Assembly: GCF_019343105.1 (NCBI RefSeq)
Contig: NZ_CP073764.1
Location: forward strand, 3,336,001 to 3,400,000
Source of the DNA: Methylovirgula sp. HY1
Lineage (GTDB): Bacteria > Pseudomonadota > Alphaproteobacteria > Rhizobiales > Beijerinckiaceae
Direction: 5' to 3'
Length of the DNA: 64,000 nucleotides
Made by a program: the position numbers and the translations under genes. The notes below the pieces were generated by a model. It was not told where the DNA came from. It did no database searches and saw only the letters and a list, made by a program, of their open reading frames with translations. Shown in pieces: positions 35,401 to 42,559 of this stretch (position 1 is its first letter; the number at the start of each line of letters is the position of its first letter).

Positions 35401-35796
35401 CTCTTCGCTGCCGCGCCGGTTGAGCAGCCGATCGGTGAAAATATGGCCGCGGTCGAGATTGGCGGCAAGCTGAATTTCATCGACCGCGACGAAAGCGAAG
35501 CTCCGATCGCGCGGCATCGCTTCGACCGTGGAGATCCAATAGCGTGCCGTTTTTGGCTTGATTTTCTCTTCGCCGGTGATGAGAGCGACGGCCTCGACCC
35601 CGACCCGCTCGACGACACGATTATAGACCTCGCGGGCCAAAAGCCGCAGCGGCAGCCCGATGACGCCGGTCTTATGCGCCAGCATGCGCTCAATCGCATA
35701 ATGCGTCTTGCCCGTATTGGTGGGGCCGAGCACGACGCTAACGCCGCGCGCGCGCTCGAGCGGATGCAGTTGCGAGGCCGGAATGGGAATGTTCAT
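32425..35796 (-). CDS. SUV3-type DExH RNA/DNA helicase with long charged tail, 1123 aa
   Basis: The N-terminal helicase has GPTNTGKTH (24-32), VAVDEIQLA (about residue 107 on), GASTMKR and the second RecA-like domain with a QIAGRAGRHL motif. This is the hallmark of the SUV3 group, the bacterial ancestor-like relatives of the mitochondrial degradosome helicase. A helical middle region follows to about residue 780. From about 830 the chain is an Ala/Glu/Pro-rich acidic linker, then about 130 residues dominated by Arg, His, Gln and Asp with RRD/RHD repeats, probably disordered and RNA-binding. DUF3108 follows upstream in the same direction, a neighbourhood often seen in Hyphomicrobiales. Confidence 0.85.
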   Translation of the reverse strand: MNIPIPASQLHPLERARGVSVVLGPTNTGKTHYAIERMLAHKTGVIGLPLRLLAREVYNRVVERVGVEAVALITGEEKIKPKTARYWISTVEAMPRDRSFAFVAVDEIQLAANLDRGHIFTDRLLNRRGSEETLLIGASTMKRSIEALLPGAPIVARPRLSTLSFGGDRKITRLPPRSAIVAFSVEEVYAIAEWIRRQRGGAAVILGALSPRTRNAQVDLYQNGDVDYLVATDAIGMGLNLDVDHIAFAADRKFDGWQYRRLTPAEFGQIAGRAGRHLRDGTFGTTGRCAPFDPELVEALEDHRFDPVSMLQWRNTDLDFSSISALAASLDVQPKESGLTRAPLAEDQMVLDIAARDEKVQRETKTSADVSRLWDACQIPDYRKLSPGAHAELVLSIYGFIVRAGHIPEDWFARHLGELDRIDGDLDALSARIAQVRTWTFVANRSDWLRDPEHWQGAARRVEDTLSDALHERLAQRFIDRRTSVLMRRLRENAMLEAEITSAGDVIVEGQHAGHLSGFRFSLDPQAAGEAAKALNAAAQKALASEIESRAARVHEAVDEAFVLASDGIVRWLGEPIGKIAAGEQLLEARVHVLADEQLTGQSLELVQRRLNLWLDQHIKRLLGPLLDLEKGEGLEGMARGVAFQIAESLGVLDRTQVADDVKALTQEARAALRKLGVRFGAYHLYLPALMKPAPRALAVQLWGLKHGGPEGGTGFAEVPHLAASGRTSFVADKEVPKGLYRAAGFRVCGDRAVRVDILERLADLIRPAVAYRPGLTAGEPPAGTADRDGFIVTVGMTSLVGCSGESFASILRSLGYVCERRKGPAITVALVPKAATEPVQPVVNAEAAPETDETVAAEPNTTSQEDEAPAIASALGESDDAAAAPVEAAPAEALPMEAAPAEAALIETKADEPVAEESSEEPASTHIAAEATDETLPDEAAAAASETAEAEVPLIEVWRPHRQQHHARRDRRPQHKPGNQNVAHGAQAPEQVPQETGTPGGAARAPFRDHGDRPRPPRQDRRPRSDPSHTTQATDNAGTSASPRQGERQGPRHEKRKDQRHDAGQDGNRQNRRNDDRHGERRHGSFASTEKPRERERQPDPNSPFAKLLILKQQMENQGSKN

Positions 35797-36571
35797 CGAT
35801 TCGGGGCGCTGCCTCGGGATCTTTGTGCTCGTGCCACAATGAGCATTTTCAGTGAAGCGAACATAAGGTCCGCATCCGAAAAGGCTCTAACACGCTCGCG
35901 ACAGCGGCTATCTCCGGTGTCCGAGGAATGAGAGCGGTTTGAGGTTTGGTATCGAGCCCAAACCTAAAGCCGCCCCAAATGTCCGCGATCGTCTGCCGGA
36001 TCGTTTTTCGAGCCTTGAAATCAATAAGCTGGAGCATGTTCTCATCAACGAGAACTCGGATATATCCGAGTTCTAAAAAGTGCGACATCGGATTATCCGA
36101 TGTCTGAAAAATGAGAACTCGGATTATCCGATATCTAACCCTTCGCCGCCGGCCGATTTTTTAGCATGAGGCTTCTCTGTATCATAATGCGCCGCAAATC
36201 ACCTGCGAATCCGCGATTGTCTTCACAATTCGAACGAGGGGCGAACGAAGCGCGCCCGAATCGGTGACTCTTCAGCAATCGAGTTTTGTTCTCTACTAAA
36301 TATTGATGACGTGACCAGAGTTTCACAATATTTTGTGGAAATCGGCGAATCAAGGAAGATTTGAAACTTGCATATCTCCGAATCGGAACGGACTCCGATG
36401 CGGTGATTTGTCAAATCAGTTTCCGACCGAAATTTCGTTTGAAAAGCCCGTTCACATAAGCCGCGAGATCGCCGTGGCTTTCGGCGGCTGCGCGGACTTT
36501 TGTGTCGTAGGGGCGTGAGCATGGCCACGACAAAGGCAAAGACGGTGGCGCCGGCGCGGCGTGCGATCACA
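35797..36571. other. 775-base intergenic region with clustered palindromes
   Basis: No gene is supported on either strand. From 36017 it contains the 22-base tail of repeat family A. Three hairpins follow: a perfect 24-bp palindrome AGAACTCGGATATATCCGAG... (36051-36074), GACATCGGAT-T-ATCCGATGTC (36084-36104) and an imperfect GAACTCGGAT-T-ATCCGATATC (36115-36135). The rest (36140-36570) is AT-richer and unremarkable. The ribosomal gene rpmB, which in many relatives lies between DUF3108 and the helicase, is not present. Confidence 0.6.
36017..36135. repeat. Repeat cluster: family A tail plus three family B hairpins
   Basis: The 36017-36038 block is 21/22 identical to 21726-21747. The hairpins share the core CGGAT...ATCCG and differ in the outer arms. 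The second is nearly the same as 28797-28818. Such clusters may be REP/BIME-like units spread by a RAYT or IS enzyme; no RAYT gene is in the window. Confidence 0.7.
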
Positions 36572-37411
36572 TCAGTGCTCTCGCTTCGCCGTCATGTCAC
36601 CGGGCTCGATCGAAAGTTCCGTCGCCTGGATTTCCGCCATGCCCGCCAATGTCCGCAGTGTGACTCGGAACGGCACGACGATATGCGCCGGTTCGATCGG
36701 CGCGAGCCATGCCTCGATGTCGTGGTTTTCAGCCATGAATTGCGTCGAGGGTGAATCGATCTTGTGACCGGCTACCGGCCGATAACGGACGGCGCAGACC
36801 GACACCGGGCCGGAATAGCCCTTCACCATCACATTGCGCGTGCCGACATAATGCATGGCGAGGTCGAAGCGGACCACGCCGTCGTAGACCGGAATCGTGC
36901 GGTTGCAGGCGGCGGGGCCGACCAGAGCCTCGCCGCGCGGAACGGCCATGATCAGCGCGCTCATGGGATCGAGCACATTGCGCTTGTTGGCGGCGGTGAC
37001 CGGAACCCGGCCGTCGATATCTTCGAACGGCGGGGAGATGTCGACCGCTTTCACCGTGCCGGCCTGAAGCCGCATCCGCACGGTGCGGACCGCGCGGGAG
37101 CTGGCAGCGGTCGTCGCATAGGCGCTGGGCAAAATTGAGCCGCGGCGGATGAGACCAGAGGAAGCGAGCGCCATCCTTATATGCGCGATCCAGGATGCGA
37201 CGCCGGTCAGCCGGGCGTTGAGATCGATCTTGTAATTGGCCGCCTCGATCCATCCTTCCGCGCGGGCTTCACCAATATGAAATCCGACAAGACTAACCGA
37301 ATAGCGCGCTTTGACCGTTTCGGCTCCGGCCGTCGCGGCGGTTACGGTCGCCAGGGCCAAGCCGAGGAGCGGCACAAAGAATCGCAAATAGGCAGATGGG
37401 ATCCAGAGCAT
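36572..37411 (-). CDS. DUF3108 periplasmic protein, 279 aa
   Basis: A signal peptide (about residues 1-31, ending TAGA) leads to a DUF3108 beta-rich domain starting KARYSVSLVGFHIGEARAEG. This family is exported and often found near cell-envelope or ribosomal genes in Alphaproteobacteria, without a known biochemical role. Two Cys residues near 170 and 210 could form a disulphide. It is transcribed toward the helicase, separated from it by the repeat-rich region. Confidence 0.8.
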   Translation of the reverse strand: MLWIPSAYLRFFVPLLGLALATVTAATAGAETVKARYSVSLVGFHIGEARAEGWIEAANYKIDLNARLTGVASWIAHIRMALASSGLIRRGSILPSAYATTAASSRAVRTVRMRLQAGTVKAVDISPPFEDIDGRVPVTAANKRNVLDPMSALIMAVPRGEALVGPAACNRTIPVYDGVVRFDLAMHYVGTRNVMVKGYSGPVSVCAVRYRPVAGHKIDSPSTQFMAENHDIEAWLAPIEPAHIVVPFRVTLRTLAGMAEIQATELSIEPGDMTAKREH

Positions 37412-37699
37412 TTGGGAAGAACCGTCGGAGTTGCCGTGGCATAATCGGTTTGGCGGCCAATTCGGCCCGTTTCAAGGCCGAGCTTTACCGTAAATTTCGA
37501 TGATACGGGAGATCACGCCATTGTCATCCTCATGCGGAGCACACCGGGCCGCCGCCAAAGCCATCGAAGCAGCAGTAAAGCCCTCCAAATATTTGAAACG
37601 GCATTTGAATTCAAAGGGATTCGTTAGCGGCAGCATGGCTCTCTCGGTGCCTGCCGGCAAACGCCATCTTTCCCTTTTTCGGCTTCGCAATGCGCAAAT

Positions 37700-40600
37700 C
37701 TATCGCCGCCGCAGATCGAGCGTCATCGGAAATTCGCCCGCCGGCGCATCGCGCGGCACAGTGATTCGGCCCGGCGTATGGCCATGATCCTCGAAACGTG
37801 CGAGTCGCCGCGCCTCCGCCTCATAGGAATTGACCGGAAAGGTTTCGTAATTGCGGCCGCCGGGATGCGCCACATGATAGACGCAGCCGCCGAGATTGCG
37901 ATGATTCCAGAGATCGATGATGTCGAAGGTGAGCGGTGCGTGCGATGCAATCACTGGATGCAGGCTCGACGCCGGCTGCCAAGCCTTGAAGCGGACGCCG
38001 GCGACGGCTTCGCCGGAAACGCCGGTCGGGTGCATTGGGACTTTGCGGCCGTTGCAGGCGATCATATGCCGTTCCGGCACGAAGCCTGTCACTTTGACCT
38101 GCAGGCGCTCGAGCGAGGAATCGACATAGCGTACCGTGCCGCCGGCCGCGCCTTCCTCGCCGAGCACATGCCAAGGCTCTAACGCCTGGCGTATTTCGAC
38201 GCCGACGCCGCCATGGGTCACGCTGCCATAATGCGGGAAGCGGAATTCATATTGCGCCTTGAACCACGCGGGATCGAAGGCATAGCCCGTCTCTTTAAGA
38301 TCGCCGAGCACCGACATGAAATCCTGCCAGATGAAATGCGGCAGCATGAAACGGTCGGTCAGCGCGGTTCCCCAACGCACGAAGCCGCCCTGCTGCGGCA
38401 TGCGCCAGAGCCAGGCAACGAGGCCGCGCAAGAGCAATTGCTGAGCGAGCGACATGCGCGCATCCGGCGGCATTTCAAAGGCGCGGAATTCGACGAGGCC
38501 GAGACGGCCGGTCGGGCCATCGGGCGAGAAGAGCTTGTCGATCGAGATTTCGGTGCGATGCGTATTGCCCGTCGCATCGGCGAGAAGATTGCGGAAGAGA
38601 CGATCGACGAGCCAGAGTGGGATCGTGCCCTCGCCGGGATTGGGCACTTGCGCCATGGCGATTTCGAGCTCGTAGAGCGCGTCATGCCGCGCCTCGTCGA
38701 TGCGCGGCGCCTGGCTCGTCGGCCCGATGAACAGACCGGAAAAGAGATAGGACAGCGACGGGTGGCGCTGAACGTAGAGGAGGATGCTTTTCAGCAAATC
38801 CGGGCGGCGCAGGAACGGCGAGTCGGCCGGCGTCGCGCCGCCGAGCGCGATGTGATTGCCGCCGCCGGTGCCGGTATGGCGTCCGTCCAGCATGAATTTA
38901 TCGGTGCCGAGCCGCGAGAGGCGTGCCTCTTCGTAGATCGTCGTCGTCGTCGCGACCGCCTGGCGCCAACTCGTCGACGGCTGGATATTGACCTCGATCA
39001 CGCCGGGATCGGGCGTGACCTTGATCATGTCGAGGCGCGGATCATAGGGCGGCGGATAGCCTTCGATATGGATCGCCGATCCTGTTGCTTGCGCTGTGGC
39101 TTCAAGCGCCGCCAAAAGCTCGAGATAATCTTCGAGAGTCGCGACGGGAGGCAGGAAAGCGCAGAGCACACCGTCGCGCGGCTCGAAGGCGATCGCCGTG
39201 CGAACGCTGCCGGCACCAATCGTTTGAGCGGCGATGCTTTGCTGGCCGGTCGTCGGATTGCGGCTGTAGAGCCGGGCGAAATCCTGCGGATCGGGCAGGG
39301 GGCGGCGCGGCTCCAGCGGATCTTGCGGGACGATGACGGGATAGCACTCTGGCGGCACATGCGCCAGCGAGCTGATCGGCAATCGCAAGCCGATGGGTGA
39401 ATCGCCGGGCGTGAGAAACAGGCGCTCGCGCCGCAACGGCCATTTCTCGCTGGTCCAACGGCGCTCCGGCGACGCGTTCCAACGCTGCACCGGCAAGACG
39501 AAGCCGGCGGGTTTCGACAGGCCGCGCTCGAACACGCGCGCCATGCGGGCGCGGGCTTCGGGATCGTCGATCTTCGAATCGAGCGGGTCGACATTGATCG
39601 GCAACTCGGCCTCTTTGAGCATCCAATGCGCCGGATCTTCATAGGCCGGGATCACATAATCGGCGCCGATACCGAGGCGCTGCGCAAAATCCTGCGCGAA
39701 AATCTCCGCCGCTTCGGCCTGGGCGGGAATGCTGCGCTTTTCGGGCGCGACCAGTTCGGGATTATGCCAGATCGGTTTGCCGTCGCGCCGCCAATAGAGC
39801 GAAAAGGCCCAGCGCGGCAGGCTCTCGCCCGGATACCACTTGCCTTGCCCGTAATGGAGAAAGCCACCCGGCGCGAAGCGGCTGCGCAGGCGTCTGATCA
39901 ATTCATCGGCGCGCTGGCGCTTCGTCGGTCCGACGGCTTCGGTGTTCCATTCCGCCGATTGAAAATCATCGATCGAAATGAAGGTCGGTTCGCCGCCGAT
40001 GGTGAGCCGCACGTCTTGGGCGAAGAGATCGCCATCGACCTGTTCGCCAAGCCGATCGAGCGCTTCCCAAGCTTCGTCCGAAAAGGGCCGCGTGACACGC
40101 GGCGCTTCCTCGATGCGCTGAACCTTCATATCGAAAGCAAACGCGACTTCGGCCGGATCGACCACGCCTGAAATTGGCGCGGCTGAGCGATAATGCGGTG
40201 TCGCGCAGACCGGCAAATGGCCTTCGCCGCAAAAGAGTCCAGAAGTCGGATCGAGGCCGATCCACCCGGCGCCGGGAATATAGACCTCGGCCCAGGCATG
40301 CAGATCGGTGAAGTCGTGATCCGTGCCGGAAGGTCCGTCGAGCGCGGCGACATCCGGCTTCAACTGCACGAGATAGCCGGAGACGAAACGCGCGGCGAGG
40401 CCGAGATGGCGCAAGATTTCGACGAGCAGCCAAGCGCTGTCGCGGCAAGAGCCGGAGGCCAGCGTCAAGGTCTCTTCCGGCGTTTGCACGCCCGGCTCCA
40501 TGCGGATCAGATATTTGATCTCGCGCTGCAGCTTGGCATTGAGCCCGACGAGAAAATCCGTCGTGCGCGCATCTTTCGGCAGATCCGCGCGCGTGGCTTC

Positions 40601-41047
40601 GAGATAGGCGGCGAGCCGTGGGCCGGCCGGCTCAGGCGTGAGATAGGCGGCAAGCTCTGTCGCCAATTCCGGCGGATAGGCGAAGGGAAATTCTTCCGCA
40701 TAAGGTTCGGTGAAAAAATCGAACGGATTGAAGACAACCATTTCGGCAATGATGTCGACTTCGATTTTGAAGACGTCGGATTTTTCAGGGAAGACGAAAC
40801 GCGCCAGCCAATTGCCGTGCGGGTCCTGCTGCCAATTCACGAAATGCTCGGCTGGCGTCACTTTGAGCGAATAGCTCGCGATCTTGGTGCGGCAATGCGG
40901 CGCCGGGCGGAGCCTGATCTGTTGTGGGCCGAGTGCGACCAACCGGTCGTAAGTGTAATGCGTGACATGATGCAGGGCGACGAGGATCACGCGGATAGGT
41001 CCATAAAACAGGGGGTGGGGTGTTTCAGGGGAGGAAGGGTCAGTCAA
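37700..41047 (-). CDS. Transglutaminase-like plus DUF2126 protein, about 1115 aa
   Basis: The N-terminal third is a bacterial transglutaminase-like domain: [13 protein letters not shown], then the Cys in [20 protein letters not shown], the His in [13 protein letters not shown] and the Asp in GLDPTSG. The remaining 750 residues are DUF2126, a circularly arranged ATP-grasp-like region ([27 protein letters not shown] and a [12 protein letters not shown] segment). Such proteins occur beside alpha-E and ATP-grasp genes and are suspected to make or modify peptides. Here the partners are not adjacent. The start may be TTG 41047 or GTG 40990; the latter gives the usual short leader. Confidence 0.85.
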   Translation of the reverse strand: MTDPSSPETPHPLFYGPIRVILVALHHVTHYTYDRLVALGPQQIRLRPAPHCRTKIASYSLKVTPAEHFVNWQQDPHGNWLARFVFPEKSDVFKIEVDIIAEMVVFNPFDFFTEPYAEEFPFAYPPELATELAAYLTPEPAGPRLAAYLEATRADLPKDARTTDFLVGLNAKLQREIKYLIRMEPGVQTPEETLTLASGSCRDSAWLLVEILRHLGLAARFVSGYLVQLKPDVAALDGPSGTDHDFTDLHAWAEVYIPGAGWIGLDPTSGLFCGEGHLPVCATPHYRSAAPISGVVDPAEVAFAFDMKVQRIEEAPRVTRPFSDEAWEALDRLGEQVDGDLFAQDVRLTIGGEPTFISIDDFQSAEWNTEAVGPTKRQRADELIRRLRSRFAPGGFLHYGQGKWYPGESLPRWAFSLYWRRDGKPIWHNPELVAPEKRSIPAQAEAAEIFAQDFAQRLGIGADYVIPAYEDPAHWMLKEAELPINVDPLDSKIDDPEARARMARVFERGLSKPAGFVLPVQRWNASPERRWTSEKWPLRRERLFLTPGDSPIGLRLPISSLAHVPPECYPVIVPQDPLEPRRPLPDPQDFARLYSRNPTTGQQSIAAQTIGAGSVRTAIAFEPRDGVLCAFLPPVATLEDYLELLAALEATAQATGSAIHIEGYPPPYDPRLDMIKVTPDPGVIEVNIQPSTSWRQAVATTTTIYEEARLSRLGTDKFMLDGRHTGTGGGNHIALGGATPADSPFLRRPDLLKSILLYVQRHPSLSYLFSGLFIGPTSQAPRIDEARHDALYELEIAMAQVPNPGEGTIPLWLVDRLFRNLLADATGNTHRTEISIDKLFSPDGPTGRLGLVEFRAFEMPPDARMSLAQQLLLRGLVAWLWRMPQQGGFVRWGTALTDRFMLPHFIWQDFMSVLGDLKETGYAFDPAWFKAQYEFRFPHYGSVTHGGVGVEIRQALEPWHVLGEEGAAGGTVRYVDSSLERLQVKVTGFVPERHMIACNGRKVPMHPTGVSGEAVAGVRFKAWQPASSLHPVIASHAPLTFDIIDLWNHRNLGGCVYHVAHPGGRNYETFPVNSYEAEARRLARFEDHGHTPGRITVPRDAPAGEFPMTLDLRRR

Positions 41048-41388
41048 CTCCGAACCAGAGGGCCTAAAGACAAGCCATGCAAGATCCGCTGCAGCATAGG
41101 CCGCGGCTTTGTCGAGCCCGCTGTGTCCTATTTTCGCGGTTCATTAGATCAGCGAATCTCTTATGGACACATTTTAAAAATATCTTCGCTATGCATATGC
41201 TACCTTTGATCCGCGGACCAAATAGTCCGGGCAAAACCCTAATCCCGCGCACGGGAGATCGTGTCAAAGCGTTCCTGATTGCTGTGTATGAGCGCGCGTT
41301 TAATTCTGTCAGGCATACAAACCTGATTAGGTGGCTGCAACGTTCCGCTGGGCCGGGCGTTAGGGTGTGCTTACAAGAGGAGAATCGC
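41048..41388. other. Leader of the Gly-rich peptide gene
   Basis: No gene is supported in these 341 bases between the divergent transglutaminase-like and Gly-rich genes. An AT-rich patch at about 41165-41205 may hold promoters. The long rightward frame that reaches back to 41077 has no matching ribosome site and is not counted as coding. Confidence 0.45.
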
Positions 41389-41679
41389 ATGGTTCATAAA
41401 ATACTCGTCGCTTTCGCTGCGACGGTCGCGGTGGCTTGCGTGTCACTCGCGACGAGCGCCTCGGCCGATGGCCGCTTCGGCGGATATTACGGCGGCCAGG
41501 GGGATCAGGGTGGCTACCAGGGCGATCAGGTGGGCGGCTACGGCGGCGGCTACGGAGCCTACGGCGGCTATGGTGGCGGTTATGGCGCCTACGGTGCCTA
41601 CGGCGGTGATGGCGGCTTCGGCGGCTTTGGCGGTGATGAGGGCGGCTTTGGCGGCTTTGGCGGCGATGACGATGATTGA
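41389..41679 (+). CDS. Secreted Gly/Tyr-rich repeat peptide, 96 aa
   Basis: I place the start at ATG 41389 behind AAGAGGAGA. A clear signal peptide (MVHKILVAFAATVAVACVSL, then ATSASA) is followed by about 70 residues made almost wholly of Gly, Tyr, Ala and later Phe in GGYGGGYGAYGG- and GGFGGFGG-like units. It ends in four Asp residues. The mature protein would be exported, disordered and acidic. Similar Gly-rich exported peptides occur in Hyphomicrobiales without known function; adhesion, metal binding or matrix roles are possible. It has its own strong ribosome site and no operon partner. Confidence 0.7.
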   Translation: MVHKILVAFAATVAVACVSLATSASADGRFGGYYGGQGDQGGYQGDQVGGYGGGYGAYGGYGGGYGAYGAYGGDGGFGGFGGDEGGFGGFGGDDDD

Positions 41680-42110
41680 CGTGGACCGTCGCTCTTGAAC
41701 CGTGGGCATTCGTCCCACATCCGTCATGCTTCGGATGACACCTTGCTCCTTCTCCTGCAAGGCAGGAGAAGGGTGGTGCCCAGACGGCGTTTACTCCAAG
41801 TTTAAGACGATGCTGGCTGATGCGCCTTCGCATCGACCGCCGAGGCCCGGCAAACCCTTCGTAATCGGATGCTCAGGGCGGTAGGCGGCGCCGATTCAGC
41901 ATGTAAATTCCTAAATTGGCCTAGTATTTTAAACGGTTATACCCATATCCTTATCGTACAGATAAAATACGCACTCTATCGTATCTATCTGTAGCTTCAG
42001 ATTTTAGAAATCGGTCTATGCACGAAAGCTCGCTGCGACCGGCGATATTTGTCTGAAGACCGTTTTGGCGCCTGCCATTTCGGAATAGCGAACCTCGAGG
42101 AATGGCGCCG
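41680..42110. other. Spacer with a perfect hairpin
   Basis: No gene is supported here. At 41748-41772 the stem CCTTCTCCTGC / GCAGGAGAAGG with loop AAG is perfect; similar CTTCTCC...GGAGAAG elements are dispersed in many rhizobial genomes. It may end the Gly-rich transcript. An AT-rich patch follows at 41905-42000, likely holding the promoter of the small two-gene operon. Confidence 0.5.
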
Positions 42111-42290
42111 ATGGCCCAAAATGACCGTTTCGGACGACGCATGCCGCTTCCCGCGACCGTCCAGATTTTGCATGACCTCCTCATCATGTGCGCTGAAGAC
42201 GATGCGAAGCAGCGCCTCGCGCAGGACAAGGAGTTGGCCACCGGCGCAGCCAAAATCGGCGTGATGCAACCCGAACAGGTGCCGGCATGA
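42111..42290 (+). CDS. Small hypothetical protein, 59 aa
   Basis: ATG 42111 has GAGG at 42097-42100, ten bases upstream; an ATG at 42102 is too close to it. The product (MAQNDRFGRRMPLPATVQIL, then HDLLIMCAEDDAKQRLAQDK) is basic then helical. Its stop overlaps the next start as ATGA, strong evidence for a translated pair. I do not recognise a family. Confidence 0.55.
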   Translation: MAQNDRFGRRMPLPATVQILHDLLIMCAEDDAKQRLAQDKELATGAAKIGVMQPEQVPA

Positions 42291-42547
42291 CCGCAGCGAC
42301 CCTCGGCCACCGCTATCGCGTCGGCGAACGCGTGGTTCTCGATGCGCGCGTCGGATATTACTTGAAGTCGGGCGCAGCCTTCATCGTCGTCGCGCAATTG
42401 CCGCCATTGGGGAGTGATTACCAATATCGGATCAAAAGCGTTGGCGAGCCGCACGAACGTGTCGCTCTGGAGCATCATCTGTCGCAGGCTTCCTCGGGTG
42501 AGGGAACGGAGCGCACCTTCTTCAAAGAGCGCGAGACGCAGGCTTAA
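42287..42547 (+). CDS. Small conserved hypothetical protein, 86 aa
   Basis: Its start overlaps the preceding gene by 4 bases. The protein has a short beta-rich look: HRYRVGERVVLDARV, a VVAQLPPLGSDYQYRIKS segment and GEPHERVALEHHL. The YRIKS-EPHER pattern recurs in small uncharacterised rhizobial proteins. There is no signal peptide. Its function is unknown. It is convergent with pbpC, whose stop lies 12 bases downstream. Confidence 0.6.
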   Translation: MTAATLGHRYRVGERVVLDARVGYYLKSGAAFIVVAQLPPLGSDYQYRIKSVGEPHERVALEHHLSQASSGEGTERTFFKERETQA

Positions 42548-42559
42548 GCCCGCAAATCC

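Noticed and set aside
36041-36135. CRISPR array
   Set aside because: The hairpins are palindromic, differ in their arms, and have no regular spacers or adjacent cas genes.
37472-37690. Possible small leftward gene between DUF2126 and DUF3108 genes
   Set aside because: A short hydrophobic stretch is present, but there is no clear ribosome site, motif or coding signal to prefer it over the opposite-strand frame at 37500.
41951-42478. Leftward 175-codon frame opposite the two small genes
   Set aside because: The rightward pair has an ATGA overlap and a ribosome site, and the leftward frame has no motif, so it is taken as a shadow.
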